NCBI GenBank assembly: GCA_963966185.1
Contig: CAWZYM010000389.1
Coordinates: 124,001-188,000 of the forward strand
Direction of reading: 5' to 3'
Length of the DNA stretch: 64,000 nucleotides
Source of the DNA: Rhabditoides inermis
Taxonomy: Eukaryota; Nematoda; Chromadorea; Rhabditida; Rhabditidae
The first letter of the stretch is position 1. The number at the start of each line of letters is the position of its first letter. The notes below the pieces were generated by a model. That model was not told the DNA's origin. It ran no database searches and saw nothing but the letters and a program-made list of their open reading frames with translations. The position numbers were made by a program, and so were the translations under genes. Below, in pieces: positions 24,339 to 36,600 of the stretch.

Positions 24339-25105
24339 GGCAGAGGACAGACCGCGTACCTTGTGCCTATGTGGCAGTGCCGCAAGGGTGCGACCACTTG
24401 AGATGAGAGGAGGGAGAACCGGGCGGAAATTGACTCACAAAATCCACTCCGCGCCAACTTTGAACAATAGCGAAACAGTCACTTTTCAGCCTGGACTGTC
24501 AAGATCGTAGATATGAACCTATACACCGTGAAATGCGCAAAACAATACAATCAAATTACAAGCATAAAAATAGGTGTTTTTGTTCTTCTTGAACGACTTC
24601 AAAGGGAAGAACGACTACGTCTTTTATAGCGCTTTATTTTATTGTATATCTTGTGTAGAAGATAAAGTATTATAAAGATTAATGTGCCTGGAACAAATGC
24701 ATATAGTAAGACTGTACTTCATAAGACGAAGCACGAAGATTGTGAGTTCTCACAGTTTACTAATTCTATCCGGTGAAATCCGTCGACATTAAAATCACGC
24801 TTTCTGAATTTGATAAACGGTTTCAACTTTTTTATCGGTTCTCGTTATCGGTTCTCACTCAGTCTGATGTTTTCGTTAACACTCAACTACACGAAAATAT
24901 AATATGACACACATGTGGATGTTTGCAATATCACACTGTCCATCTGCCATTTGCTTCTCTTTCCACAAAAAGAAAAGGTTAGTTCACACATGCATGATTC
25001 ATCGACAGTCTGAGAAATCAAGTCATATCATATTCCATATTCCATTGATTCATATTCCATTTTCCATTGAACTGATGATTTACACAGTGTTTTACTGTTT
25101 CAGGG
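24339..25105. other. Intergenic, divergent promoter region
   Basis: Lies between a minus-strand GRL gene and a plus-strand MATH-BTB gene, so it should hold both promoters. AT-rich; no coding frame or RNA gene recognised. A pyrimidine-rich TTTACTGTTTCAG just before 25104 is the likely trans-splice acceptor of the right-hand gene. Confidence 0.5.
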
Positions 25106-26742
25106 ATGTTTCTCTCAACATTGGTTAACCGAGCTGCATTTTGGCGGAAGAAGACTAGGTAGCAAACCCATCACCGCGCGTTTTTTCTTCATTTTAATGA
25201 TTACATTACAGAAGTATTGCTGTAGAAACTGACTATCTGAATGTGCTGGCTGGAAACAAAGAGGAAACTGTGAGTGTACTAACTTCGTTATTATATTCTA
25301 TTATACATTATTTGCTTTAGTCTAGATTTTTAGGCTATTTCTGGGTATTCTGCTCGGGATGAGATTCTTGTTGCCAACACTCCGCCGTCATTCACTGCAA
25401 CTGTCAAGGAAATACGTGAAACGGTATTTGATTTTTTATTATTGTTATATGCTTATATTTTGATTTTGGGAGCAAGCGAATGGAGAGCACGTCGAAGTCT
25501 TCAGTGCCGAACGCGTGCCTTTCAAATGGTAACAACGCATTATACATTTATTCATCATAGTTTGTTTACATGTTAGGGAAATGCGAATATCGGCTGGCGA
25601 GAGTCGCTCGTCTCTTCTCGTGAAAGTCGGACCTCAGCTGAATACCTCTGCTATTGGAGCCACCTGCTTCGAGACCAGGTGCGGAAAATATCAAAGGAAA
25701 ACCACATATTTTTGCAGATGCCGAGTGCAAATCGTGTTGGTTCAAGCGAACATATCGAAAGAAAAGCGTGCTGAAGCAAAGGCATGTTGATGGACTAATT
25801 CTACCCTAATATTCATGTACAGGACTACGTGTTCCGACGCGGTCATCCATTCATCTCTCACACCTTCACTCACGAACAACTCGCACATGTGACTGCGATT
25901 AGGTGCCATGTCATCGTACTATGGCATAATCTACACAAGTAAGTGGTAGTAATCAAGACGAATTAAAAAGTACTGGTCTAAATATATAGAAAGAAGCAGC
26001 ATTTTCATCTGTTTTGAGGGAGCGGGAGTGTTTTTCGTTCGCCAGCTGTCAGCCTCTCGCAGATGTGTGTCTGTCGACACAAGGAGAGGAGCTATGGGCG
26101 AGCAGACAGGTACGAACGTCCACGGAGACGACCGCACGTGAGGTGACCATTCAGCTACTCTCCCTTTCTTCCCCCTACTTCGATCGACTCCTTTTCGGCG
26201 GATTCTCGGAGGCCAAGAAGATAAAAGTTGATTTCGAGGAATCGAAGGAGGAAACTTTGCTCCTGCTGAACGCAATCTATGCCGGAGTTACGGGTACGAT
26301 GAAAGAAAGATGTACTTTTTAATTTCATTTTAGGTCACACTAAGGAAGTGATCGAAGAGAACACGGATAAGATGGACACTCTGATGCGACTGGCTGACAA
26401 GTACATGGTAAGCACTCATTGCCGTTCCCCCACTCTCCCTCCTTCCCAGGTCTCCTCCCTTGCTTACCACTGCGAGCAGTTGCTGCTCAAAGAAACCGAC
26501 CTGAAGGCGGAGCAACTCATGAACAGACTCGATCTGGCCGTCACATTCAAACTGGCAGGAGTACAGGTGCATTTCAATGGTGTGAGTGTCGACTGGTTGT
26601 TTTGCAGGAGCATCTCCTCTCGCAGGTGACGAGGTGTGTTGTGGGGGAGATGATGGAGCTGCCGGGATGGGAGGAGATCAATGGAGACACCTCTCGTCTC
26701 CTCCTCAAGCTCGTCACTCAACAGAACAAAGACAAACTATGA
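25106..26742 (+). CDS. MATH-BTB (BATH) protein
   Basis: Start ATG 25106-25108, two bases after a TTTCAG acceptor; stop TGA 26740-26742; AATAAA at 26886-26891. Exons join in phase to an N-terminal MATH-type region (YSARDEILVANTPPSFTATV, WEMRISAGESRSSLLVKVGP, CRVQIVLVQANISKEKRAEA, VFRRGHPFISHTFTHEQLAH) and a C-terminal BTB/POZ domain (PLADVCLSTQGEEL, LLSLSSPYFDRLLFGGFSEA, KKIKVDFEESKEETLLLLNA, then a BACK-like helical tail with MRLADKYMVSSLAYHCEQLL). About 370 residues, typical of nematode bath genes. Known MATH-BTB proteins are substrate adaptors for CUL3 ubiquitin ligases (MATH binds substrate, BTB binds CUL3). The acceptor of the intron before the BTB (near 26046) was picked because it alone keeps frame. 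The MATH call rests on layout and partial similarity; the BTB call is firmer. Confidence 0.82.
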
Positions 26743-26951
26743 TATCGATAGTATATTTTAGTTTCAGTATTGTATCCATGACAATTTTTCGAACTTCCAA
26801 ATATATAGCGATGTTGCTTGTTCGCTGCTTGTCAGCTGCGCTCTTCGTCTGGCAGCTGAAACATCCTGTGATTGATTCATAGATTAATAAAAAAACTCAA
26901 CTTGCTCAATTTCTCTTCACAATGTCAACAATTGCAATATGCGCATTACCC

Positions 26952-27524
26952 TCACCCCACCTTGCTTCCTCGGATGGAGTGTTTGATGTGGCTGAATACA
27001 TCGCGCATTCTTCTCGTCGGAGAACTCGGAGGAGTCGATGTCACCGCCAGAGGGGACAGCTTCTCAAACAACACACAGCTGTAAGTACACAACATACATA
27101 CATGCCCACCTTGTTGTTCTTTGTGAGTATAGTGGCGAGTGGCATGTTGGGAAGAGAGCTGCGACGGCGGGAGAAGCGGGCAGACTGACACACATCGACT
27201 AGACATTCCCATCCCTCTCCCACCTCATTTATGTTGATGTAGTCTCCCTGGTTGTCCTCCTCCTCCTCCTTCACTTCTCCCTTGTCCTTCTCACCGCGCA
27301 TCGAATCCCAACGACGGGGTGGCTGTTTCTATTGTGATAAGTAGATACAATCATCATCTCACCGTTCGAATAGTGAGCCCATTCTTGTTCCTCTCCTTGA
27401 GCTCTTTCAGCAGTTTTGGCGCGGTCTTTGAAGCAGACACCTTCTTTTCCTTCTTCTCTTTCTCCACTTCCTTCGACATCTTCCTATCGCCCTCGAAAAA
27501 TCGCGAAAACGACAACTTCGACAT
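26952..27524 (-). CDS. Small basic/acidic intracellular protein, downstream operon gene
   Basis: Start ATG 27522-27524 directly after the acceptor TTGTTGCAG; stop TGA 26952-26954. About 155 residues. N-terminus MSKLSFSRFFEGDRKMSKEV, Lys/Glu-rich KEKKEKKVSASK, then PPRRWDSMRGEKDKGEVKEE, a possible phosphosite-rich exon SARFSRRRSSLPNMPLATIL and a C-terminus with TSTPPSSPTRRMRDVFSHIK. No signal peptide or transmembrane segment. The upstream minus-strand gene's AATAAA (27564-27569) lies only about 40 nt before this acceptor, the usual spacing for SL2-type operon trans-splicing. RRRSSLP and SSPTRR resemble basophilic and proline-directed kinase sites, respectively; that is inference. Family not recognised. 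Confidence 0.75.
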
Positions 27525-27722
27525 CTGCAACAACCAAGAAGTCTCAATCATATTTAAATATAATTTATTAGAAGTCAAGACAACTTGAGCAAGTGAGTGT
27601 TGTGGAGAGTGTGGGGGAGGGGGACTGGTCTGGTGCGCAGCGGGTGGGGAACAAATGAGACACACTACTCGTTTCCAGACGGTAAGTCAGCGAGTGTTGG
27701 GGTGAGAGGAGGGAGGGATCAG

Positions 27723-28154
27723 AAGTACTTTGCGTATCTCTGGTCGTTGGCGAGTGTGGCTCCGTCGTGGTAGGCATTCGAGGTGTGGTGCGGAACGATG
27801 GCTGTCACGTCGAACGAAGACACCTGAACGAAGAGAGTATGACTCCTGATATACCATGGATGTCACCTTGCTCCTGGCCTTGCAGAAGTATACTGTGAAT
27901 GCGATGATGAGAATGAATGCAGTGGCGACACATCCAAGCAGGAACGACGGCCAGCACACATCTGAAAAAAGTTGATAAAAATATGAAATGAGTTTCCAAT
28001 GTTATGATTATGTTTAATAATTTCTTTCTGTTGAAACGCAAGCTAAAAAAAACTAGCCAATGTCGAAGTGTTCTAGTATAGCGTCGAAGGTTGTGTGTGT
28101 GGCATTGGCAGCGTGCTGGGGGGCTGCCACTGGCTCTTCCAACATTCGCTCCAT
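27723..28154 (-). CDS. Small single-pass membrane protein, upstream operon gene
   Basis: Start ATG 28152-28154 two bases after an acceptor TTTGTTAG (likely SL site); stop TGA near 27723. Three exons give about 98 residues: MERMLEEPVAAPQHAANATH, then TFDAILEHFDI; DVCWPSFLLGCVATAFILII AFTVYFCKARSK (one transmembrane segment with a basic stop-transfer end); VSSFDVTAIVPHHTSNAYHD and DQRYAKYF. The N-terminus lacks a signal peptide, and the sequon N-A-T suggests an outside N-terminus (type III topology). The first intron (27962-28057) begins GC, not GT; no GT donor is available before the in-frame TAG, so a GC-AG intron is the simplest reading. Function unknown. Confidence 0.7.
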
Positions 28155-28659
28155 TCCTAACAAATCAACATTGTGCAATGGAACATATCAGCATCATATG
28201 CGCGAAAACAACTACCATGAAGCGAAAATGAGGTAGCAATCACGCCCAGAAATCGAAGAAAGTGTTTGTTCGGGACAAGAAGAGTGCAATCGAGAGGGGG
28301 AATCAATTGAGACACAAAACAGTCACCCAATACCACACACACCTTCTCATGAGATGAGAGAGAAAGAGAATCGGTTTGCATCTCTCCAGTCTACTGCACG
28401 CATCCTCGCATTCTCTCCAATCACCCCACTCTCTCCCACCCTCTCCACCTAATATGGGTCAGGCAGGTATTACATCAAGATATGCGTAATCGTACAGTGT
28501 AACATCATAATCAGTAGGCCTGCCACAAATTATATATAGTTGTCCGAGTTATGAATTTATATAACATAACTTTATTATACACGTCAGAGAATTGCACATG
28601 ATGAAAGACTTGGTGGAATAGAAGTTTGGAATGTTAGGGGTTGCGTCTCTAGGAGACTT
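28155..28659. other. Intergenic gap
   Basis: Region between the stop of the third GRL gene and the start of the small membrane protein gene. Contains a minus-strand AATAAA at 28571-28576 (GRL poly(A) signal). No other feature recognised. Confidence 0.5.
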
Positions 28660-30109
28660 TCAGTTGGTGCTCTGTCGGAAGGCAATGCAAGTGATCAGTC
28701 CCTTTGTCGTCTCGCAGTAGAGGTTCGAAGAGAACACGTAGCTGGAATGAGTCACTGTTACAAAGTGTGAAACTTGCATTGCAACGATCTCATATGATCA
28801 TCATCTCTCGTTCTTCTCTTTCCGGTTTGATGGTTCCCGCTCCGTTCTTCTAATCATATCCCATGATGAAACAACATCACTTTGCGATAACAAAAACACA
28901 CTACTACAACTAATTCGGAAGTTATGCAAGGACCTGAAGTGTCCCCTGGAGCAGACGACGTCGACGGACCCTCCGAACTTGGCCTCCGCAGCCTCGTTCA
29001 CGCGACGCTTCGACTCGGACGAGTTCTCAGTCATGTTCTGAAACATTATTTTTTTCCTATTTTTTCTTTTTCCTTTCTACTTTTCTATCTATATATTTTC
29101 TTTTTCCCTCTGCGTACCTCTTGCATGAGCCTCTTGAGCACCTGGCTGTTGCACTTAGGCGTCTCTGCCGGATCCTCCGCAGCCTGCGAGATCTTGCCTG
29201 TCTCCGACGACAGCGTGGTTGTCTGCAATGCCCCTCTCCTCTACCCTTCCCCCTACTCCTATACCTGCACGGGTGCCTCGGTGGAGGCAGCGACCTGGGG
29301 CGCCCTGCGGATCTCGCGCATCTTCTGCTCCCTGCGCAGACCGGAGATCAGGTCAGTGTCCTCCTGAATGGTCGCGTCGTCTCCCTTCCTCCTCCCTCCC
29401 ACCCACCATGTAGTCAGCAGTGCTGGGCTGAGCTCCCTCCCCGCTCCTTCCACCGAGGGCCTCCAGTCGGGCGATCTGCTCGTTCGGGTTGGGCTGAGAC
29501 GACGACGACATGGGGATGCCTAGAGCCGCCGCGCGCTGAACATTAATTTTAGACAGCAAATAATAATGCTTTTCACTTACCATCTCTAGCTCGTCCGCCT
29601 GCTGGGGCGCGGTGACAGGCGCAGCGGTCTGGGTGGCGAGAGCATACTGCGGGAACTGAACGGAACATGAAAGAAAGTCATTGGGAACTCTGCCCACCAT
29701 CATGTTCCAGTTCATGAGGTCGTGGAAGGCGGGAGACGCGGTGGACGGCATCGCGAATGCCTGGATGTGGCGGTGAAGGAGAGAAGTGGGATGAACACAC
29801 TCACATTCTGTGTTCCGAGGGCGATCGGCTCGGCAGTCCTGGTCTTGGCAGCGTGCATGCGATAGCCGCCACCACACGGGGACGGGGGAGGACACGACTA
29901 CAACACAAAAATATGAATACTTCAGATAAAAGTGATGGTGGTCTTAAAAAAATATTGCAAAGCATTTGACTGACCGGAGGAGGTGCGCAGACGGGCGGGG
30001 GAGGAGGGGGAGGGCAGGCAGGCTGACAGCCACACCCGCCGCCGCCTCCTCCTCCGAAGAACAGAGCAGAGGCAAGTGGCAGCATCAGCACGCACACGAC
30101 ACGCAGCAT
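28660..30109 (-). CDS. grl: Ground-like domain (GRL) secreted protein
   Basis: Start ATG 30107-30109; stop TGA 28660-28662. Signal peptide MLRVVCVLMLPLASALFFGG, then GGGGGGCGCQPACPPPPPPP VCAPPP; SCPPPSPCGGGYRMHAAKTR; a Met/Pro/Ala-rich linker; FPQYALATQTAAPVTAPQQA; helical RREQKMREIRRAPQVAAS; and a C-terminal ground-like domain with PKCNSQVLKRLMQENMTENS, KRRVNEAAEAKFGGSVDVVC, FSSNLYCETTKGLITCIAF. It shares the LFFGGG and CGCG/CGCQPACP start with the GRL gene at 21168, pointing to local duplication. About 330 residues. Role in cuticle or apical matrix is from family knowledge. Confidence 0.92.
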
Positions 30110-31052
30110 ACTGAAATGGAAACATCATAATACGTTTCCAAAACAGTTGTATGAAGCATTTATTGCGCGGACGGAATAGAGATAAGTCGGAAGATGTCTG
30201 GCTCGGATCGGCTAGCGGAGTGCACGGCCCGCCCTGGACTATGTATGCGTAGAAGATGAGAGGAGATATGACAAGAAGCCGATCGAAAGACGGGTTCAAG
30301 AGGGGCAGGCAAGATTAGCCATCCCCTTCCACCGGCCACCAGAGAATCGCCCATTTCACACCCACTCACAGAGAGAGGAGAGGACGAGAGAAATATCCGG
30401 GTCAGCTGATTCGAGAAACAATAAGTGACAGTGGGTGGAAGGGGAAAGCGAGAGAAATCTGGATTTCACGACACACCGGCTAGCCGCCGCCAGCGTGAAC
30501 TTGAAGTTGGTTGATCGCTGTTTTTGGAACATTAACCGACCATGCGGCTGAGTGATTTAGTGTGGACAGAAGGTAGGGAGAGCAGACGGTTGGGGGTTTA
30601 CGAGTGGACTGTGGAATGCGCATGGTGCGCAGGCGAGAGGAGAGGGGGGGGGATAGGGAAGAGGGGATGGCACGTCTCAGATGGCGGCTAATGAGTGGAC
30701 GGGCGATCGAGATGAGATGCGGATAGGGCGGATTGCTTTGTTATGTTCTGGTGTGCGGGAACCCGTTCCGAGAGCGAGATATGACACAATGACAAGTACA
30801 CAGAACAATGACCACACACGACACTACAAACCAGGCTTATCCACACTTTTCAGCTGCAACGACAGAAACGATATTTATTGATCACACACTCGAAGAATCG
30901 TAATTGAGAGAGAGGAGAGAGCACGCGGTTTGGCTAAGGTGCTACCCGGAGGAGCGCTGGATGGGACACAGACAGGGGGTTGGCGAGGGGAGAGTGAGCA
31001 GCGCTGAGATATGGTGATGGGATGACAAGGGTGGGAGGGAAGCGAAGCGAGT
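30110..31052. other. Intergenic gap
   Basis: Upstream region of the GRL gene at 28660-30109 and 3' flank of the GPCR gene, whose likely minus-strand AATAAA is at 30874-30879. No gene recognised. Confidence 0.5.
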
Positions 31053-33645
31053 CTACACGAAGGTCTGCTGTTTCTCCGGGGGTAGAAGGAGTGTCTGGAG
31101 GTCGTTGCGGATCGCCGGATTGCACAGGTAGTAGATGCACAAACGGATCGCAGACGTGAACATGTATACGAACGAGACCTGAAGTGCTCATTACATTTCA
31201 TATACGTTTTCATTATACTCACCAAGTCAGAGAAAAATGTGTGGAAGGTGGAGGATAAAAGCGGATCAGAAGAGTCTTTCAGGAGAGGAGAGTCAGTTCT
31301 GAAATCACAATGTAGGTTTATACATATTTTCTGTCATCAAAATACCTTTCAAGTACAGTGAGAATAAGGTGTAGTGTGTTGGACAGAAGATATGATGTGA
31401 CGATGGCAACCATAGTGAATATGGCATTGCGGACTGTGGATGACATGGTCTTGAGGGGAGTGAACGCCAGGTTCACAGTAGTGCCTGCAACGCCAATTGT
31501 GATGTGTGCTGTTATACTGTAATTGTATTCGACTCACTCAGTCGGCTCTGCTTTCTATCCTTTGTGGGAACGGGTGGAGTGAGCGAAGTGTCCACTGCTG
31601 ATAGCAGCTTCTCCTAGAAAGCATAGAACACTCCGTACACCAGTTATTTGTAAGTGCGCACTAATAAGACTCTCTAGAAAGTACTTAAGGACATTCACAA
31701 TTATGTCAGAAAGTGTGTCTGTATTCCTGTACTTACTTGACAGTATGTACCTACTTGACAATGCCTTGTATGTATGTTTGTGTTATTTAATAATTAGGGA
31801 CAATAGGAGTACTGTAGAATATTTATAAATCCTTTTCTTACCTCATTCTCGATCATTTCCTTCTGTGAGCACTTTTGCTTCTTACACAGCTTCCGAACTG
31901 TGATCTGGAAATATTTTACTCATTAAAAATATCAAATAAGTTTATATTCTTTGAGTTCAGGCTTAGGTTGATAAACATCAGGCATGATTCAAGTAAAATA
32001 AAAACATACGCTTTCCCCACTCTCGTACTATTGTTTCCTTAATGTTTTCTCTAGTTCCCTCTCCTATTTCTCCTGTTTTGTGCATTTTTGCATGTTCCAA
32101 ACACCTTATCCTATATCACGTTATAGCGTGAAACTCGCATAATCCAATTGGGGGAAGTACACTCCTCGTAATTACTGTGTTTATATCGCCCATTCATTTA
32201 GTTGACTCATGATACCTAGTCGTGAAAAGCGAGAGAAGTTGAATGGAAATGTTGAATGGAATGGACACGTCGTTTCAAGAACGATCCTAGTGGTTTTTGA
32301 AAACCGTTGCATCAGAAACAGTCTGAAGGATGATGGATTAGCGAAACTATGTAGTCCTCACATTTTCTTTTAGAACAAACATTCAAATTATGTGTCTGCA
32401 CAAAAGGACATCCCGTGTACCGTACTATTTCATAGTTTGGTCATTTGTTTTGTGTTTTGTGAGGTACTCTCAGAAAATTCTATAATAATGTGCGTATGTG
32501 CGGCTTCTTAATGTGATTTTCCTTCAAACATAATATAGAAGGAAGTCCAGCTATACTATACACAATACCTCCTTAGTAAACACGCTCTAGAAGCCATGTG
32601 GAGATATGAAGAATGATTTATAGAACTCACAATCACAACTACAGAAAATGCTCTCAATGTCAATCCAGCATCTTGAATCCACAAATTACCACATTTTCCC
32701 CTTTAAAAACTCAATTGAAGTGAGAACTTGAGTACAAGACAAGAACAAAAAAGAGAAAGCATCATGCAGTGTATTGAAGCGAGAGAAAAACATGTGGAGA
32801 AAGGAAAGGAAGTTGGAGGGAAGAAGAGTGAAACAGGGGGCGACAAGACAACAAGGAAACGGAGAAAGGGAGATGACCGAGTGAGAGAGAAGGAGGGAGG
32901 AAGAGGATGAAGGAAGAGAGAGGAGGAATAGAGAAAAGAAAACGGAGATGGGAACTAGAGAGGAGAGAGGACTGACCATGTTGAGAATGACGAGTACAAT
33001 GAAGGGCAGCACCGTCTGGGCGATGGTCATGATGTGGAAGTCATAGATGTAGTAGCTCTCGTTGCCAATCACCTGAACACCAACACTCATCACCAGAAAC
33101 CCTACTCATCAGAACCAGTCAGGAACCAGCCCACCCACCCAGTCTGCTGGTTCGGTCGTCAGTTTGCGGAATGGATCCGAGCAGTCTGGGTACGACTTCA
33201 CCTAAAAACATGTTTCTTTTGATCGTATCGAATTGATTAATTTTTGATAGTGCATTGTGTCTGTCGGATGTGTTGAAAAAGAGTGTCCTTCTTTCTTTCA
33301 ACCAGAAATCGTCTTTTTCCTTCCACAATCCTAATAGTATTTGGGTAAGTGTGAAAAGGACAAATTCTCGCCCACTTTGGAAAATCTATTGTGTCTCCGA
33401 CGGAACTCGAAACAAAACGTCTCGCTCATCAACACAATGCGGTTGCACGCTACACATGTAGACAAGGCCTTTGCCCTTTAACCACATCACAAAACGTTTG
33501 TGTGCTGCGTTCTAGACATTGCATGCTACAAATGCATAATAACAAAAATGCTATAAAATGCACAATAACACAAGGCTTCAACGAGTTTCGAAGCACGCGA
33601 CACTCACACTCACTAAGCACCTCAACCCGAGTAATCATAGAATGA

Positions 33646-33699
<54 letters not shown>

Positions 33700-36600
33700 G
33701 TTACCAGTAGTGCGAACGCAGTGGGCATGCGTAGTGCTATGCAGATGAGGACGGAAGCGAGTACAGTGACGTATCGTCCCTCTGTCGAGTATATCTGACG
33801 CAGAATCGGATTGCGACTGCAAAATGCATAGATTATTTCCATGAACAATTTTTTATCACAATCAATCTCAAGTTCGAAGAATATTTTTTTTCTTTTCTCA
33901 AACTAAAGTACCATATACAGGAATAATTTGATTGTTGTGTTGTGTTGTTTGTCCTTTCTATGAGTGTGTGGCTTTGTTGCTGACTGCCTTCTATCACGCA
34001 ACACTGTCGTCCCTTCAACTGTCAACACCAACCAAATTCTCTCCCTATTCAATCGAGCACTCAACTGTGCTTCCTAGGCTGTGAATGTCTGGGTGAGAAG
34101 TGTGTTTTGTCATCGCTGCTACTTCTCCTCGAAGACGACGCTTATTTTGGAACACAGCCTATTTGGCCAATTTCAGACCCTTTCGGCATTGATTAAATAT
34201 ATATAGCCACATCATATAAAGAGAGAGGCAGGGAACAAAACATGGGGGATGAGGATAATGATGATCCGTGTGAGGTTGGAAAAAGGTTCTTTGAATTTAA
34301 AGCAACAGTGGCGACTTATTTTCGACTCGGAGTAATATTAAAAATCATATTATCCTAACACATTTGCATTTTTTGATAAAGAACGACGATTCTGCGTAAT
34401 TTTCGATTCTGCCACTGCCAAAAATGCAGTTCAAAATTTGAATTTCCCGCCAACGCTTCACTGCAAAAACTGGGGTCGGAGACATAACCGCAAATAAACA
34501 ACGTCCGGTCACTTGCTTATTGGCTCAGTGCATGTGCGCTGCGTTGTGGCCCCCGATCTTCGCGGGTTCGATTCCGGTCACCGCCAAATGTTTTGCTCGT
34601 GTGAAAACGAGGAGTTGTGGCAGGTTGTGGCAGAAATAAGTCGCCACTGTTCCTTTTAAGTTCTGAATCTATCTGTCAACCACGTATCTTTCATTCGGAT
34701 ATCTTTCGGTTGGTACACACGAGTACTGGTTCGCTGTATAAGCGACTCTCTGTGGTCTCCATCCACCATCGCTATATCCTCGCACGTTCGAGCGTATTGG
34801 GTTACGTTGTATCGAGAGGGTGTCAAAATCTCGCATCTCGCCTCGTAAACAGAAACAAATCTTGTGAGAGTGACCACAAGAAACGAGGGCAAACAGAAAG
34901 GACACCACACAGTGGTAGAGCACGCTGACTCACTTTCCAGTACAACTACGATAGCCTGTAGATTACAACATTATCATCATATGATATGATGAGAATACTG
35001 TACATAGTCAACCTGCCTTGGCCATAATTATAACAGAACAGAGATCTGTGACAAAAGCCGAGAGATGAAATTCGGCGAGGGCACAATTGAATTGTGGACA
35101 ATGAATGAGAGTGCAGATGCAGAGATACGAGATTAGAACGGGAGTGTTATGAACGAAATTGTGACGTACATGTTTCCGGCGGTCCACACGAATCGTTCGA
35201 GGGTCGCGAAGATGAGCATGTATGGGATGGCGAGCTGTGCGATGCGGGACAGCACGTACGCCGGAATGATGTACACGTAGTACAGGGTGAAGAGATTCTG
35301 AAACAACCACATCTCCCCGTTCAACATCCATTTCGATTCCACCGTCAGTTTTGATAGTCTACGTTCTACGTAGCTTTTAATCATTTCGTCTTTCTTTCAT
35401 CTTTCGTATTTGGTGTCTTCTTATTTGATTCTGTGAGTGCACGTCTCTCTGACGATAGCCAGACTCGAGGGGCAAACAAAGATGTTTAGACGGAGCCAGC
35501 GAGGCGGAGAGGGTGTGAAAACGCACATATGCACAAGGCACTTCTGATGTGTAAGGTATATCTCGTTAAGATGTGTTCAGTGCAGAAAGACACGGAAACG
35601 GGTGATTGCCCAAATGAATCCAACGTCCTCACACTTGCAGACAAGCCTGCGTGAGAATCGCAGGGAATAAGTGACTCACAGTTTACTGCAGTCGGAGTGT
35701 CGAGTGTGTTGGCTCACCTCGATTCGCAGGTACGATATGACAGCGTCTGCTCCGAACATGAGAATGTAGACGACGCAGATGACAGCATCGAGTACTGCGA
35801 GTACAGTTGGGTAGAGGGTAGCGGGTGTGCCGACTTGCCTGCAAACATACACCAAACACTCCACCAGCCGAGAGCTACGAGAATACGACCCTATATGGTC
35901 CTATGCATCGTAGTATTTCATTCATCTCTCAAGCGGTCCCACAATCCTCACTCCTACTCCTATTCCTAATCTGCCCTTGTGTATTCGCAAGTCACCAGTC
36001 TGTCCCTGAGAGATCGAATTGCGTGATTCGAAAGCAAACAATTTCCTTGATTGCTGCACCTCTCACGTTCTAATTGAAAGGTTGCATGTGATGGGGGAAC
36101 AGTCATTGAGAGAAGCAGGGGGGGGGGAGGGAGAAAAGGGAGAGTACTTCACCAAGATAACAGAGGATAGAAAACACGAACGAAAAAGCAGAAATATATG
36201 GTGGGCGCACTCAAATTAAGGCTGTCTCTGAAGCTGTGTACCAGGTAGAGAGACTAGACTAGACAGCTGGAGGCAGACGCGAATTCGTGGGATTACACAT
36301 CCAAATTCGCGTTTTCTTCGTGATTACTCAATTGCGTGTTATTGATTACAGGATTTGTGTGGAGACATATAAGTGAGTTCTGTATTTGCAGGAGATGATA
36401 CAGCTGTGTGACGATATACATTACAGAGTGATGCGGGTTAAAAGTTAGCAGAGAAAAGCGGATCTATCTAACTACTTGAATACGTATCACTGAAGGCTTG
36501 TTGACGGTTCAGAGAGTTTATGAAGATTCAGTGAGATATGATGAGTTTGGGGTATCACAGTGGACTAGCCGCGCCAAATATAGAGCATACAGAGGTAAAC

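Noticed and set aside
34514..34586. Functional tRNA gene
   Set aside because: A and B boxes are present but the acceptor stem does not pair and the T-stem has a mismatch; reported instead as a tRNA-like remnant.
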